A DNA stretch of 64,000 bases from Bacteroidetes bacterium UBA1947 (lineage in GTDB: Bacteria; Bacteroidota; Bacteroidia; Chitinophagales; Chitinophagaceae): assembly GCA_002336915.1 (NCBI GenBank), contig DDET01000015.1, positions 1 through 64,000 of the forward strand. Direction: 5' to 3'. Numbering within the stretch: position 1 is the stretch's first letter; every line of letters begins with the position of its first letter. Positions 45,870 to 55,669 of the stretch are shown here, one piece after another. The notes beneath the pieces are model-generated. The model saw only the letters and a program-made list of their open reading frames with translations. It did no database searches and was not told where the DNA came from. The translations under genes and the position numbers were made by a program.

Positions 45870-45899
45870 CAGTCGGGGTGTTATGCCCCGGCTGTTTTA
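45870..45899 (+). terminator. Intrinsic terminator
   Basis: CAGTCGGGG (45870-45878) pairs with CCCCGGCTG (45886-45894), including one G-T pair, followed by TTTTATTATTTT. It lies 24 bases after the stop at 45846. Confidence 0.8.
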
Positions 45900-46039
45900 T
45901 TATTTTACGGTTGAGCAATAAGAGATGACGTAACCTTAGTTCTAAGCGAGCGGACATCCCCCTGACCCCCTCCGCAGTAAAAGCAGGATCCTGGACTTCA
46001 GCCCCGCACATTGGCATCGGTAAAAGGTGGGGTCTTATA

Positions 46040-46702
46040 CTACCTCACTGTTCTCTTATTCACACATGCCATCACGCTATTAGCCCTTACCAGTTTTACT
46101 TCTACAATGCCCTGGAAGAAATACTGTCGGCCACTCTTTACATCGCGGCAGCGGCTGCGGGTGCGCAGTTGCTCCAGCTTTTCAAACACACGGCCATCGT
46201 CGGTAATGAAGCGCTGGTTTATCTGTATATCGTCCACCAGGCGGGCGCCGGGTTTCTTCTCGTCGTAGCGGTATAGTGCTTTGTAGAGCTCCGTATCGGT
46301 ACAGGTACTTGCTGCGGGGTTGTGCAGGTAAGCATGCAGCGCCTTCTCCACATCGGGCGGAAAGATACGCTTGCCCATAAAAGGTATCAGCATATGGCGG
46401 AACTGCGTTTTCCACTCCTTGCCATGGGGTGCATGGCCATGTTCAAAATGCACGAAGGTGCACATATGCGCCAGTTCGTGTATCAGCGTTATCAGGAAGC
46501 TATACGGATTGAGGTTGACATTGATGCTTATACGGTGCTGTGGCTTATCGGGCGTGGGGTGGCGATAGTCGCCAAGCACACTCTTGCGCTCGTGCGTCAG
46601 GGTAAGATGCACGGTGTAATTCTGAAAATAGGGCGCCACCATATGGAATGTATGGGGTGGCAAAAACTGCTCCAGGAGCCTGATAGATGTTTCCTTCTTC
46701 AT
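46040..46702 (-). CDS. SprT-like zinc metallopeptidase domain protein
   Basis: A 220-residue SprT-like protein with the zinc motif HELAH at 75-79 (LITLIHELAHMCTF) and a downstream HGKEWKTQFRHML, as in SprT/Spartan-like proteases. It lacks recognisable DNA-binding tails. It starts one base after the membrane gene upstream on the same strand, so it is probably the last gene of that transcript. Substrate unknown. Confidence 0.8.
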   Translation of the reverse strand: MKKETSIRLLEQFLPPHTFHMVAPYFQNYTVHLTLTHERKSVLGDYRHPTPDKPQHRISINVNLNPYSFLITLIHELAHMCTFVHFEHGHAPHGKEWKTQFRHMLIPFMGKRIFPPDVEKALHAYLHNPAASTCTDTELYKALYRYDEKKPGARLVDDIQINQRFITDDGRVFEKLEQLRTRSRCRDVKSGRQYFFQGIVEVKLVRANSVMACVNKRTVR

Positions 46703-46703
46703 T

Positions 46704-47087
46704 TTATTTGGTATTCCTTACAAACCTGGCCAAAAGCCATGTCTCTGTTGTTGTATACACTGCATAAATTCCCAAAAGCATAAAGATCGAAGGCTTATGT
46801 ATCCCACCTTTACTGCGCATTATCAATACATAAGTGATGATGCCCGCCATACACACCAGCATCTTGATAAACGTGGATGCAGATACCCCACGTATAAAAG
46901 CTGCCGAATTTTTATCCAATTGCTTAGTGATAAGATTGTAAGTGACCAGTGACAAAGCTGCCATTATTGCATTGCCTGTCATCAGCACCACAAAATCATA
47001 AGCGGGCTCTGCACTTTTAAGCGCATAAAAGCCCGCGCTCAAAGCCGCGAAAATTATTATTACGATCAGTATAAACTGCTTTTTCAT
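46704..47087 (-). CDS. Small membrane protein, AtpI-like position
   Basis: A 127-residue protein with four predicted membrane helices (about 4-22, 32-52, 67-87 and 95-115). It overlaps AtpZ upstream by four bases. In other Bacteroidota a protein of this size and topology follows AtpZ and precedes atpB, so an AtpI-like assembly role for ATP synthase is possible. I see no decisive motif, and atpB does not follow here. Confidence 0.6.
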   Translation of the reverse strand: MKKQFILIVIIIFAALSAGFYALKSAEPAYDFVVLMTGNAIMAALSLVTYNLITKQLDKNSAAFIRGVSASTFIKMLVCMAGIITYVLIMRSKGGIHKPSIFMLLGIYAVYTTTETWLLARFVRNTK

Positions 47088-47293
47088 TTTTTAGGTTTAC
47101 TAAATTCTTTAATTACCTGCCACAACAGCACGATAAGCATAATGACTGGTAATACAATAATGAACAACGGAAAATGCAGGAGCCATCCATCGAGCTTATG
47201 CCCTGCCCAAACCGCAGCCAGCAAAGCAATCAACCAGGTGGTGGCAAGGCCCGCATAGCGCATGGTATTGTTCACTTTGTTCTGTTCACTCAT
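47084..47293 (-). CDS. AtpZ/AtpI-family membrane protein
   Basis: A 69-residue protein with two membrane helices (about 12-30 and 40-60) and the family's GLATTWLIALLAAVWAGHKLD pattern in helix one (residues about 15-35). AtpZ/AtpI proteins support ATP synthase c-ring assembly or magnesium uptake and normally open the atp operon. It overlaps both neighbours by four bases (ATGA). The synthase genes themselves are missing from this window. Confidence 0.75.
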   Translation of the reverse strand: MSEQNKVNNTMRYAGLATTWLIALLAAVWAGHKLDGWLLHFPLFIIVLPVIMLIVLLWQVIKEFSKPKK

Positions 47294-47784
47294 TCCGGTT
47301 TCACATTTTTCTTACTGTTCTTATTATCTGTCTTCACATCCTCCATTGCCTTCTTCTTTATCTCGTCCGTTTGCGGAAAGATGCTCATCTCTTCTTTTTT
47401 CACCAGGTTCATATCCAGTTTGGTAGTATCAGGGCTCCCCTTATAATTGCCACTCACTATCTCCCTGATGTTTGCCTCGTACGCCTGCTGTGCAGCAACA
47501 AGGTCGGAGAGCGAATCCATGCTGCGCTTTATCTTTACCATCTGCATATGCGTTTTGTCATTGCCATAGCCCGGTACATAATACTTGAGCGGCGTAAGCA
47601 AGAGCACACAAACAGTGAGTGTAACAATGACCACAAATAGCGTACTGAGCAAAATGTACAGCTTGCGCATAGTAAGCTTAAAGCTGGCCACCTCCTGCAA
47701 AGACTCTGCATCTATAAACACCACGCGGTAGTTTATATTCAGCTTCTTCAAAATGCCCGACCTTATAAATCCTAATTTGCCCAT
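47290..47784 (-). CDS. Single-pass envelope protein resembling an M23 peptidase N-terminus
   Basis: A 164-residue protein. Residues 18-45 (YRVVFIDAESLQEVASFKL) and the following membrane helix (about 41-66) look like the N-terminal anchor of Bacteroidota M23/LytM-type peptidases. A short periplasmic coiled segment and a lysine-rich tail follow. The peptidase domain itself is absent and the frame ends cleanly, so this is either a natural stand-alone protein or a long-standing truncation. It is the first gene of a tightly overlapped set with AtpZ. Confidence 0.6.
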   Translation of the reverse strand: MGKLGFIRSGILKKLNINYRVVFIDAESLQEVASFKLTMRKLYILLSTLFVVIVTLTVCVLLLTPLKYYVPGYGNDKTHMQMVKIKRSMDSLSDLVAAQQAYEANIREIVSGNYKGSPDTTKLDMNLVKKEEMSIFPQTDEIKKKAMEDVKTDNKNSKKNVKPE

Positions 47785-47914
47785 CTTTTACAAACAACAT
47801 ATCACTATACGAATATGCTACAGGTTTTTTGATTTTTTGAACTGTTCGCCTTAATTAATTGGTAAATTAAGCAAAGCAGGTCAGCCTGCATAGCTTAAAT
47901 TATGCATTTTTGCC

Positions 47915-47922
47915 TATTTTTG
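47915..47922 (+). promoter_or_regulatory. Candidate -7 element of the PorW/SprE-like gene
   Basis: TATTTTTG matches TAnnTTTG, with TTA at 47895-47897 at 17-base spacing. It lies 95 bases before the TTG start in the 233-bp divergent region. Confidence 0.4.
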
Positions 47923-48017
47923 AAGCAATTGCAGTGAGTTGAGAATTTTTGGGAAATGCTATGCAATTATAATATTTTTCGCTTTATTTAGTTAATGTAA
48001 TAAAGACTAATCCCAGT

Positions 48018-51000
48018 TTGCGCAATAGATTATCAATAATATTCATATCTAGTTTCATTTGTTTGTGTGCTTCTCTAGCCTCCTTCGGCCAAAAAGTAAA
48101 CACAGACAGTCTTGCGCGTGCCCGGCAGGCAGTTATAGATGCCCGCCAAAAGGCGCAAAAGCATAGCCAGGACAGTGCCCAGGCGGCAAGGCAGCAGCAT
48201 GCCGATGAGATGGCGGCTGCACGCAAAAAGACAACTGACAGCCTGGCGCGCATAAGGGCGTATAAGAACAGCAAGCACTACCAGGATAGCGTGAACAAAG
48301 CGCGCAATGCACAGCTGAACGCCGTGAGAGACGAACGGAAGGCAGCGCTTGAAGCCCAGCAGGCGGGAAGGAAGAGGACTACCGACAGCCTGAACGCTAT
48401 CAGGAAATATAAGGAAAGCAAGCACTATAAGGACAGTGTGGCCCACGCAAGGCAAGCGAAGCTGAATGGCACCAAAAAGGAGCAAAAGGAGCGGTTGGAT
48501 GCACTGAAGGCTGCCCGTAAGAAAACGGCTGACAGCATTGCCCTGGCTCGTAGTGAAAGGACGGACAGCCTGCAAAAGATCCAGAAAGAACGCGCTGCCA
48601 AAGCAGCCGCTATAAAGAAATACCGCGAAAGCAAGCGCTACCGGGATAGTGTGGCCATTATAAAGCAGACCCGGATGGACAATATGCGGATAGCCCGCAA
48701 GGCCTTTAGCGATAGCATGCTGGCGGTGCGGAAGGAACGGGCTGATAGCATAAAGGAAGCAAGGAAGGCATATACAGATAAACTTACTGCAAGCCGTAAG
48801 AAGAGTATGGATAGCCTGAAAGCCATACGTAAAGTGCATACGGATAGCCTGGCCAAAATAAAAACCCAGAAAGAGAAGATACAGAAGGAAAAGCAAAAGA
48901 ACAACGAGAATAAGCTGGACCTGGCACTAAAACTGAAGATAGAGAAGAAACATAAGGCATGGAGCAATGAGAGCATGCTGAAAAAGAAATGGGGTGTGCC
49001 CCGGCGGGAGATACAAAACACCTTTACCAGGTATAACTATTATTTTAATGCCGACCGGAAGATGGATGAGGCGCTGGTGAATATGGAACGGGTGCGAAAA
49101 GAGAATTATGACTCGCTGATAGCCCTATTCTCGTTTAACCCGGACCGGGACTCGGCCTCGATAGCACCGGATATGGATAGTATCATCCATAAAGTGTCGG
49201 TGGGTATCCAGATACATGACCCCCGTACCAAGTGGGGCGATGACCTGTACCTGCTGCTGGGTGAGGCTTACTACTATAAAGGTGATTACCCGAATGCGAT
49301 CATAGCCTTCCGCTATGCGGTGAGTATCTATGAGCAGTACAAGAAAAAATCGAAGGAGCCAAGCAGCAAGAAAAGTGAAGGCCCATCGATACTGGAGGAA
49401 GATAAAAAAGGGCTGCTCGATTTCCTGAAGCACCAGAGCGTACATAATGAGGCTATCCTTTGGCTGGCACGCACCTATACGCAAACGAACCAGGCGGGGA
49501 ATGCAGAATCTGTGCTGGACCTTGTAGAGTCGGACCCGAACTTCCCTAAAACCTTGGTAGGCAGGCTAGCCCTTGAAAAGGCATTTGTGAAGCTGAAGGA
49601 AGGCGATTTTAACGGCGCAGGCAAACAGTTGAGCATAGCAGCCGCTGATGATAACCTGCCTGATGTGACGCGCCAGCGTTGTGCATACCTGGCCGGACAG
49701 ATATTTGAGATGAGAGGCAATGATACTGCCGCTGTGGCAAGCTACCAGCAGGTGCTGGACCTGCATCCCAAGATAGAGATGGACTTCTACGCGCGTAAGC
49801 ATATGGCCTATGCCATCATCGCATCGGGCGGTAAGCAGGATGCTGTAGAGTCCTCGATGAGGGGCCTTTTGAAGGACGGTAAGTATGCACCTTATTATGA
49901 ACAGGCGTATTATATACTGGGCCTGCTGGCTATCAACTCGAACAACAATGCAGAGGCTATAAGCTACCTGAACAAAGGCATAAAATCGCCCAAGGCAACC
50001 AAAAAACAGAAAGCAATATCCTATGCCCACCTGGGAACGCTATATTATAATACTGAAGATTACATAGCCTCAAAGCATGCTTATGACAGCGCCGTGATAT
50101 ACTCGAAATATGTATCGGGCGATGAGGAAGTGAACCTGGCCATACGCCGCAGCCCTGTATTGGGCGACGTGACCGGCCCGGTCACGATAATACATATACA
50201 GGACAGCCTGCTGGCGCTGGGACAACTAAGTGAAAAGGAACAAAGGGCGGCAGTACGCAAGTACATAAGGCTGCTGGAAGACAGGCGTGCGGATAGCATC
50301 TTCCGTGCAGAAAATGCGGGTGTAGCTGCGGCTGAACAGGTGGGTAACAATGAAGAGGTGGTAGCCTCCTGGTATTTTTCTAACCCGCCGCAAATGCAGC
50401 AGGGCTTCAATGATTTCAAACGCAAATGGGGCAACAGGCAGCTTACTGATAACTGGAGGAGGATAGCCTCGATAGGTTTTGTAAGCAATACCAACATCCC
50501 GGAAAACGAAAAGGCCAACAATACCTTGTTGGACAGCAATGCCGTAGCGATGGATGTAGACGAGAATGGTATACCTACAGAGGAGAGCCTGCTGGCAGCC
50601 ATCCCCAATTCCGCATCGCGGCAGGATAGGGCAAAACGCCTCGAGCAGCGTGCTTACATAGACCTGGCGAATGCATACATAAGGCAACTGGAGGATTATC
50701 CTCTTGCCATTAAGGCACTCGATACATTGGATTTCCGCTATCCGCAGCATGAGCATAAAGCGCAGGAATTATACCTCCGCTATCTTGTGGCACTGCGCCA
50801 GAGCAAATTTGATGCTGCAAAAGGCTATTCGGCACAATTGCTGCAGCAGTTTCCCGGCTCGCAGTACGCTGAACTGGTACGCCCATCTACGGAAGACGGT
50901 GTGGGCATGAAGGGAAATAACAGCCAATCGATGCAGGGGTATTATGATGAGACATATGACCTGCTGATGCGGCGCCAGTATACCGAAGTATTGCAAAGGG

Positions 51001-51731
51001 TAAGGGTGGCAAGAAAGCAATTTGCCGACCCTAAATATAACGGGCGCCTGACGATCATTGAAGGCTCCGCACTGGCTGGTTCCGGTGAATACAAGGCAGC
51101 TGATACCTTGCTGAAGGATTTCCTGAAGACGAACCCGAGCGACTCGCTGAAAATATGGGCGGATGCCGTGTTGAAATATATAGACAGGAATAAGCCGCAG
51201 GAAGTGAAAGCTGTTTTACCTCCTGCAGATACTGCTAAAAAGGCGATGGCGAACATACCGCCCATGCCTGCGGATAAGGATGTGAATGCCAAAGTCACAG
51301 ATACTGCAAAAAAGAATGCTCCGAATGCCGACATGGCAAACGCAGTAAAAGTACCCCCGCCCGCTAAGTTCAGCTACAGGCCCGGGGACGAGCACTACTG
51401 TATATTTGTGTTTCCGGGTTATGAGGCGCGCTCTATGGGCGTGAAATCTGCCATCGTGGACTTCAATACTTTTAAGTACAGCAAGGATAAGCTGAGTACC
51501 GGCATTGATATGCTTGGCCCCGGGGAAGGAGTAGTGGTAGTGAAAAAGTTTGCTAATGCTGCCGACGCCAAAAACTACATGAACGCCCTTAAAGCTACCA
51601 CGCAGATATTCAGGGAGTATAAGCCTAATGAATATAAGGTGCAGATCATATCCAGCCTCAATTACCTGAAACTGCTGGCCGATAAGTCGGACGGGCCATA
51701 CTCCAGCTTCTTCACTGAAAATTACAAATAA
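48018..51731 (+). CDS. PorW/SprE-like T9SS component with long charged N-terminal region
   Basis: A 1237-residue TPR protein. The start is TTG at 48018: it gives a good signal peptide (MRNRLSIIFISS, ending SFGQ), and no ATG is in frame between the upstream stop (47970) and residue 60. Residues 26-310 are a highly charged helical region with units such as KKTTDSLARIRAYKNSKHY. The SprE/PorW-like core begins with NTFTRYNYYFNADRKMDEAL near 333 and includes TPR motifs such as LLLGEAYYYKGDYPNAIIAF. The C-terminus (FVFPGYEAR to SFFTENYK) is typical of the family. PorW/SprE links the T9SS ring and motor parts in the periplasm. Known members are lipoproteins; no clear lipobox is seen here. Confidence 0.75.
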   Translation: MRNRLSIIFISSFICLCASLASFGQKVNTDSLARARQAVIDARQKAQKHSQDSAQAARQQHADEMAAARKKTTDSLARIRAYKNSKHYQDSVNKARNAQLNAVRDERKAALEAQQAGRKRTTDSLNAIRKYKESKHYKDSVAHARQAKLNGTKKEQKERLDALKAARKKTADSIALARSERTDSLQKIQKERAAKAAAIKKYRESKRYRDSVAIIKQTRMDNMRIARKAFSDSMLAVRKERADSIKEARKAYTDKLTASRKKSMDSLKAIRKVHTDSLAKIKTQKEKIQKEKQKNNENKLDLALKLKIEKKHKAWSNESMLKKKWGVPRREIQNTFTRYNYYFNADRKMDEALVNMERVRKENYDSLIALFSFNPDRDSASIAPDMDSIIHKVSVGIQIHDPRTKWGDDLYLLLGEAYYYKGDYPNAIIAFRYAVSIYEQYKKKSKEPSSKKSEGPSILEEDKKGLLDFLKHQSVHNEAILWLARTYTQTNQAGNAESVLDLVESDPNFPKTLVGRLALEKAFVKLKEGDFNGAGKQLSIAAADDNLPDVTRQRCAYLAGQIFEMRGNDTAAVASYQQVLDLHPKIEMDFYARKHMAYAIIASGGKQDAVESSMRGLLKDGKYAPYYEQAYYILGLLAINSNNNAEAISYLNKGIKSPKATKKQKAISYAHLGTLYYNTEDYIASKHAYDSAVIYSKYVSGDEEVNLAIRRSPVLGDVTGPVTIIHIQDSLLALGQLSEKEQRAAVRKYIRLLEDRRADSIFRAENAGVAAAEQVGNNEEVVASWYFSNPPQMQQGFNDFKRKWGNRQLTDNWRRIASIGFVSNTNIPENEKANNTLLDSNAVAMDVDENGIPTEESLLAAIPNSASRQDRAKRLEQRAYIDLANAYIRQLEDYPLAIKALDTLDFRYPQHEHKAQELYLRYLVALRQSKFDAAKGYSAQLLQQFPGSQYAELVRPSTEDGVGMKGNNSQSMQGYYDETYDLLMRRQYTEVLQRVRVARKQFADPKYNGRLTIIEGSALAGSGEYKAADTLLKDFLKTNPSDSLKIWADAVLKYIDRNKPQEVKAVLPPADTAKKAMANIPPMPADKDVNAKVTDTAKKNAPNADMANAVKVPPPAKFSYRPGDEHYCIFVFPGYEARSMGVKSAIVDFNTFKYSKDKLSTGIDMLGPGEGVVVVKKFANAADAKNYMNALKATTQIFREYKPNEYKVQIISSLNYLKLLADKSDGPYSSFFTENYK

Positions 51732-51854
51732 GTATTATCCTCGCTGTCGTCCTGCTATTCGGGCGGATGTTAATAGATTGTACTTATTGTTGTATTGTAT
51801 CATGTTTAAGAAATATCCTTCTTTTTTTCGTAAATTACATGGTAGGAAAAGTGT

Positions 51855-54119
51855 ATGGAAACGCTAATAATTGAAGCATATAATAAGAACGAAGAGGAAG
51901 AGAAAAAGCTAATTCTCAGGGAGTACCGGGCGCTCTTGCGCGCGCTGAAGCAGCGCATTAAAAAGGGTGATAAAAGACTGCTGCGCCGGGCATTTGAGAT
52001 AGCTGCGGATGCACACAAGGATATGCGCCGCAAGTCGGGCGAGCCGTATATACTGCACCCGGTAGCAGTGGCACGTATAGTAGTGGAAGAAATTGGGCTT
52101 GGAGTTACATCGGCCATATGCGCGCTGCTGCATGATGTGGTAGAGGATACGGAAATAACGCTGGAAGATATTGAGCAGGAGTTTGGTGACAAATTTGCCA
52201 AAATAATAGACGGCCTCACCAAGATATCGAACGTAGTGGACCTGAAAGCGGATACCACAGTACAGGCTGAGAACTTCAGGAAGATACTGCTGACGCTTGC
52301 TGAAGACCCGCGCGTGATATTGATAAAGCTTGCTGACCGCCTGCACAATATGCGCACACTGGGCAGCATGAGCCGCGAGAAACAATTAAAGATATCGTCG
52401 GAAACAACCTATATATACGCGCCACTGGCACACAGGCTGGGCTTGTATGAAATAAAATCGGAACTGGAAGACCTGGCACTGAAATATACACAGCCCGAAG
52501 TGTACACCGAAATTGCGAAGGGCCTTAAAGAAACCCGCCGCGACCGCACACGTTATATAAATGAATTCATAAAACCAGTTAAAGACGAACTGCAGCGTGG
52601 TGAGTTTGATTTCGAGATATATGGCAGGCCTAAGGCTATACACTCCATATGGAATAAAATGAAGACCAAGCATGTGTCGTTTGAAGAGGTGTATGACCTG
52701 TTCGCGATACGCATCATTCTTAATTCGACCGCAGAGCGCGAGAAGGAAGATTGCTGGAAAGTATATTCGATCGTTACTAATTTTTATCGCCCCAGCCCGG
52801 AGCGGCTGCGCGACTGGATAAGCGTACCTAAAGGTAACGGTTATGAGGCGCTGCACACCACGGTAATGGGCCCCGGTGGACGATGGGTGGAAGTGCAGAT
52901 ACGGTCGGCAAGAATGAATGAGATAGCCGAAAAGGGACTTGCCGCACATTGGAAATATAAGGAAGGCCCGGGCCTTGGTCCGCAACAGGAGAGTAAGCTG
53001 GATAGCTGGCTGCACCACCTGCGCGATATACTCAACAATCCCGATACAGATACCCTCGACTTCCTGCAGGACTTTAAACTGGATCTTTTCACCGAGGAGA
53101 TGTATATCTATACGCCGAAGGGTGACATGCGCGTGTTGCCTAAAGGTGCCACGGCGCTGGATTTTGCATTTGATATACACTCGGAGTTGGGCGCGCATTG
53201 CATAGGGGCCAAGGTGAATTATCGATTAGTGCCACTCAGTCATCCATTGAAGAGTGGTGACCAGGTGGAGGTGATATCGTCATCGAAGCAAAGGCCATCG
53301 GAAGACTGGCTGGCATTTGTGACTACGGCGAAGGCAAAGTCGAGGATCAAGTACTACCTGAAAGAGGAGAAGCGGCGTATAGGTGACGATGGCAAGGGAA
53401 TGTTGCAAAGAAAGCTGGAGCATATGAAGGCTGCTATGTCGCAGCACAATATAACGGAGCTGTGCAACTTTTACAAAAAGCAATCGCCGCTGGACCTGTA
53501 TTATGCTATAGCCGTCGGCAATATAGACCTGAAGGAATTAAAGGACTTTACGGTACACGGCGATAAACTGCAACAGCCGCCAAGGGAAGTAAAGATAGAG
53601 ACAAGACATTTGATCTCCGACGAGGAGGTACAAAAGCAAAAGCCTGCGAAAGGAGCAGAGCTTATCATATTTGGTGAAAGTTCTGATAAGATATTATACA
53701 AGCTGGCGCAATGCTGTCAGCCGATACCGGGCGATGATGTGTTTGGATTCATAACATCGGGTGAGGGATTGAAGATACACCGTACCGACTGCCCGAATGC
53801 TGCACAGCTGCTCGCGCACTACGGGCATAGGGTAGTGAAGACCAAGTGGGCGAAGAATAAAGAGATATCCTTCCTGAGTGGTGTGCGGATCATAGGGCTG
53901 GATGATGTGGGCATCATCCAAAAGATAACTAATGTAATTTCCGGCGAGTTGAAGATGAATATGCGATCGTTGAGCATAGACAGCAAAGACGGCATCTTTG
54001 AGGGAAATATTATGGTGTATGTGCACGACAGGGAAGAACTGGATGACCTTTGCCAACAGCTTGCCGAGCTGGATGGCATTACAAAAGTAGAGCGCCTGGA
54101 AGCAACAGAGGCAGGCTAA
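51855..54119 (+). CDS. Bifunctional (p)ppGpp synthetase/hydrolase
   Basis: A 754-residue Rel/SpoT-type enzyme that makes and degrades (p)ppGpp in the stringent response. The HD hydrolase domain is intact (LLHDVVEDTE, His93-Asp94). The synthetase domain shows GRPKAIHSIWNKM near 256 and RDWISVPKGNGYEALHT near 320. A TGS domain follows (IYTPKGDMRVLPKGATALDFA, about 415-475), then a zinc-finger-like CCQPIPGDD segment and a C-terminal ACT domain (about 680-754). The motifs suggest both activities are retained. It is followed 40 bases later by the M32 peptidase gene. Confidence 0.93.
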   Translation: METLIIEAYNKNEEEEKKLILREYRALLRALKQRIKKGDKRLLRRAFEIAADAHKDMRRKSGEPYILHPVAVARIVVEEIGLGVTSAICALLHDVVEDTEITLEDIEQEFGDKFAKIIDGLTKISNVVDLKADTTVQAENFRKILLTLAEDPRVILIKLADRLHNMRTLGSMSREKQLKISSETTYIYAPLAHRLGLYEIKSELEDLALKYTQPEVYTEIAKGLKETRRDRTRYINEFIKPVKDELQRGEFDFEIYGRPKAIHSIWNKMKTKHVSFEEVYDLFAIRIILNSTAEREKEDCWKVYSIVTNFYRPSPERLRDWISVPKGNGYEALHTTVMGPGGRWVEVQIRSARMNEIAEKGLAAHWKYKEGPGLGPQQESKLDSWLHHLRDILNNPDTDTLDFLQDFKLDLFTEEMYIYTPKGDMRVLPKGATALDFAFDIHSELGAHCIGAKVNYRLVPLSHPLKSGDQVEVISSSKQRPSEDWLAFVTTAKAKSRIKYYLKEEKRRIGDDGKGMLQRKLEHMKAAMSQHNITELCNFYKKQSPLDLYYAIAVGNIDLKELKDFTVHGDKLQQPPREVKIETRHLISDEEVQKQKPAKGAELIIFGESSDKILYKLAQCCQPIPGDDVFGFITSGEGLKIHRTDCPNAAQLLAHYGHRVVKTKWAKNKEISFLSGVRIIGLDDVGIIQKITNVISGELKMNMRSLSIDSKDGIFEGNIMVYVHDREELDDLCQQLAELDGITKVERLEATEAG

Positions 54120-54159
54120 ATAAATTTTTTAAAAATCATATAGCATTCTAAAATTACTC

Positions 54160-55665
54160 ATGCAGAGCAGTAAGGAATTATACGCGTCATTTAAGGAGAT
54201 AACACAAAAAGCTGCTGATCTGCAGTTCGCATCGGCAGTGTTAGGCTGGGACCAGGAGACCTACATGCCGCCGAAAGGTTTTGCCAGCCGGGGAAGGCAA
54301 TTGGCCACACTTGCATCGCAGGCCCACGAAATGGTTACGTCGGATAATTACGGCAAACTATTGCATGAACTTGCAGCAAAAGATGACCTTGGTGATGCTG
54401 AAAAAAATAATGTGCGCCTGAGTCTTGAGGACTATGAGAAGAACAGAAAACTATCTTCGACATTTGTAGAGGAACTAACGCAACAAACCAGCAATAGCTA
54501 CAATGCGTGGATACAGGCGAGACGGGAGAATAAGTACAGCCTATACGCGCCTGAGCTTGCGAAAATGATCGCCTTGAAGCGCAGGCAGGCTGACCTATAT
54601 GGCTTTGAAAAACATCCTTACGACGCACTGCTGGACGAGTATGAAAAAGGCGCTACCGTGGCAATGCTGGACCCGGTATTTGATATGGTGAAAGCGCAAT
54701 TGCCACCGCTGTTGGCCAGTATAAAAGATGCACAGCAGGTGGATGATAGCTTTTTTAATAAGCACTATCCTAAACAGGAGCAATGGGATTTCTCGATAGA
54801 GGTGCTGAAGAAAATGGGTTATGATTTTGAAGCAGGCAGGCAAGACTATGCGGAGCACCCGTTCACTACATCATTTTCTTCTGAAGATGTTAGGGTGACC
54901 ACACGTGTGGATGAAAATAATTTTGCATCGATGCTGTGGAGCAGCATACACGAGGGCGGACATGCCTTGTACGAGCAGGGCTTGCCCGTAGATGAGTATG
55001 GCATGCCATTAGGAACTGCAGCATCGTTGGGTATACATGAATCGCAGTCGCGCCTGTGGGAGAACTGCGTGGGACGTGGGCAGGGCTTCTGGAAATATTT
55101 TTATCCTAAGCTGCAAGGCCGCTTTCCGCAGCAGTTGGATGATGTGGGCCTGGAAGCATTTTATAAAGGCATGAACAGGGTGGAGCCGTCCCTTGTCAGG
55201 ACCGAGGCCGATGAAGTGACATACCATTTTCATGTGATGATACGTTATGAAATAGAGAAGAAACTGATAGAAGGTTCGCTTAGTGCTGATGGCTTGAATG
55301 AAGTGTGGAATGAACACTATAAACAATATTTAGGCGTATCGGCTACTGATGACAAAAAAGGTGTACTGCAGGATGTGCATTGGAGCCATGGCAGCTTTGG
55401 ATATTTTCCTACTTACTCTTTAGGCAGCTTTTATGCTGCACAGTTCTTTGAGCAGGCAGGAAAAGATATGCAAGCCCTTTCACGCGAGATAGAGCGGGGC
55501 GAGTTTGGCCACCTGCTCAGCTGGCTGCGCGAAAAAGTACACGTGCATGGCCGCAGGTACACATCCGAAGAACTATGTAAGCGTCTTACCGGCCGCGGGC
55601 TGGACTTTAGCTCTTTTATGAACTACATTAAAGCAAAATATACTCTTGTTTATGGACTAAAGTAG
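54160..55665 (+). CDS. M32-family carboxypeptidase (thermostable carboxypeptidase 1 type)
   Basis: A 501-residue zinc metallocarboxypeptidase. The active-site HEGGH is at 264-268 (SSIHEGGHALYEQGL). DQETYMPPKG-type residues near 28 and the later HESQSRLWEN, RTEADEVTYHFHVMIRYE and GSFGYFPTYSLGS motifs fit the M32 family throughout. Length is normal. It acts in the cytoplasm on C-terminal residues of peptides. A small membrane protein gene follows four bases later. Confidence 0.92.
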   Translation: MQSSKELYASFKEITQKAADLQFASAVLGWDQETYMPPKGFASRGRQLATLASQAHEMVTSDNYGKLLHELAAKDDLGDAEKNNVRLSLEDYEKNRKLSSTFVEELTQQTSNSYNAWIQARRENKYSLYAPELAKMIALKRRQADLYGFEKHPYDALLDEYEKGATVAMLDPVFDMVKAQLPPLLASIKDAQQVDDSFFNKHYPKQEQWDFSIEVLKKMGYDFEAGRQDYAEHPFTTSFSSEDVRVTTRVDENNFASMLWSSIHEGGHALYEQGLPVDEYGMPLGTAASLGIHESQSRLWENCVGRGQGFWKYFYPKLQGRFPQQLDDVGLEAFYKGMNRVEPSLVRTEADEVTYHFHVMIRYEIEKKLIEGSLSADGLNEVWNEHYKQYLGVSATDDKKGVLQDVHWSHGSFGYFPTYSLGSFYAAQFFEQAGKDMQALSREIERGEFGHLLSWLREKVHVHGRRYTSEELCKRLTGRGLDFSSFMNYIKAKYTLVYGLK

Positions 55666-55669
55666 TACC

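Noticed and set aside
48075..48896. A 273-codon minus-strand frame opposite the charged region of the PorW/SprE-like gene
   Set aside because: It arises from the low-complexity Lys/Ala/Arg codons of the sense strand; no recognisable domain.
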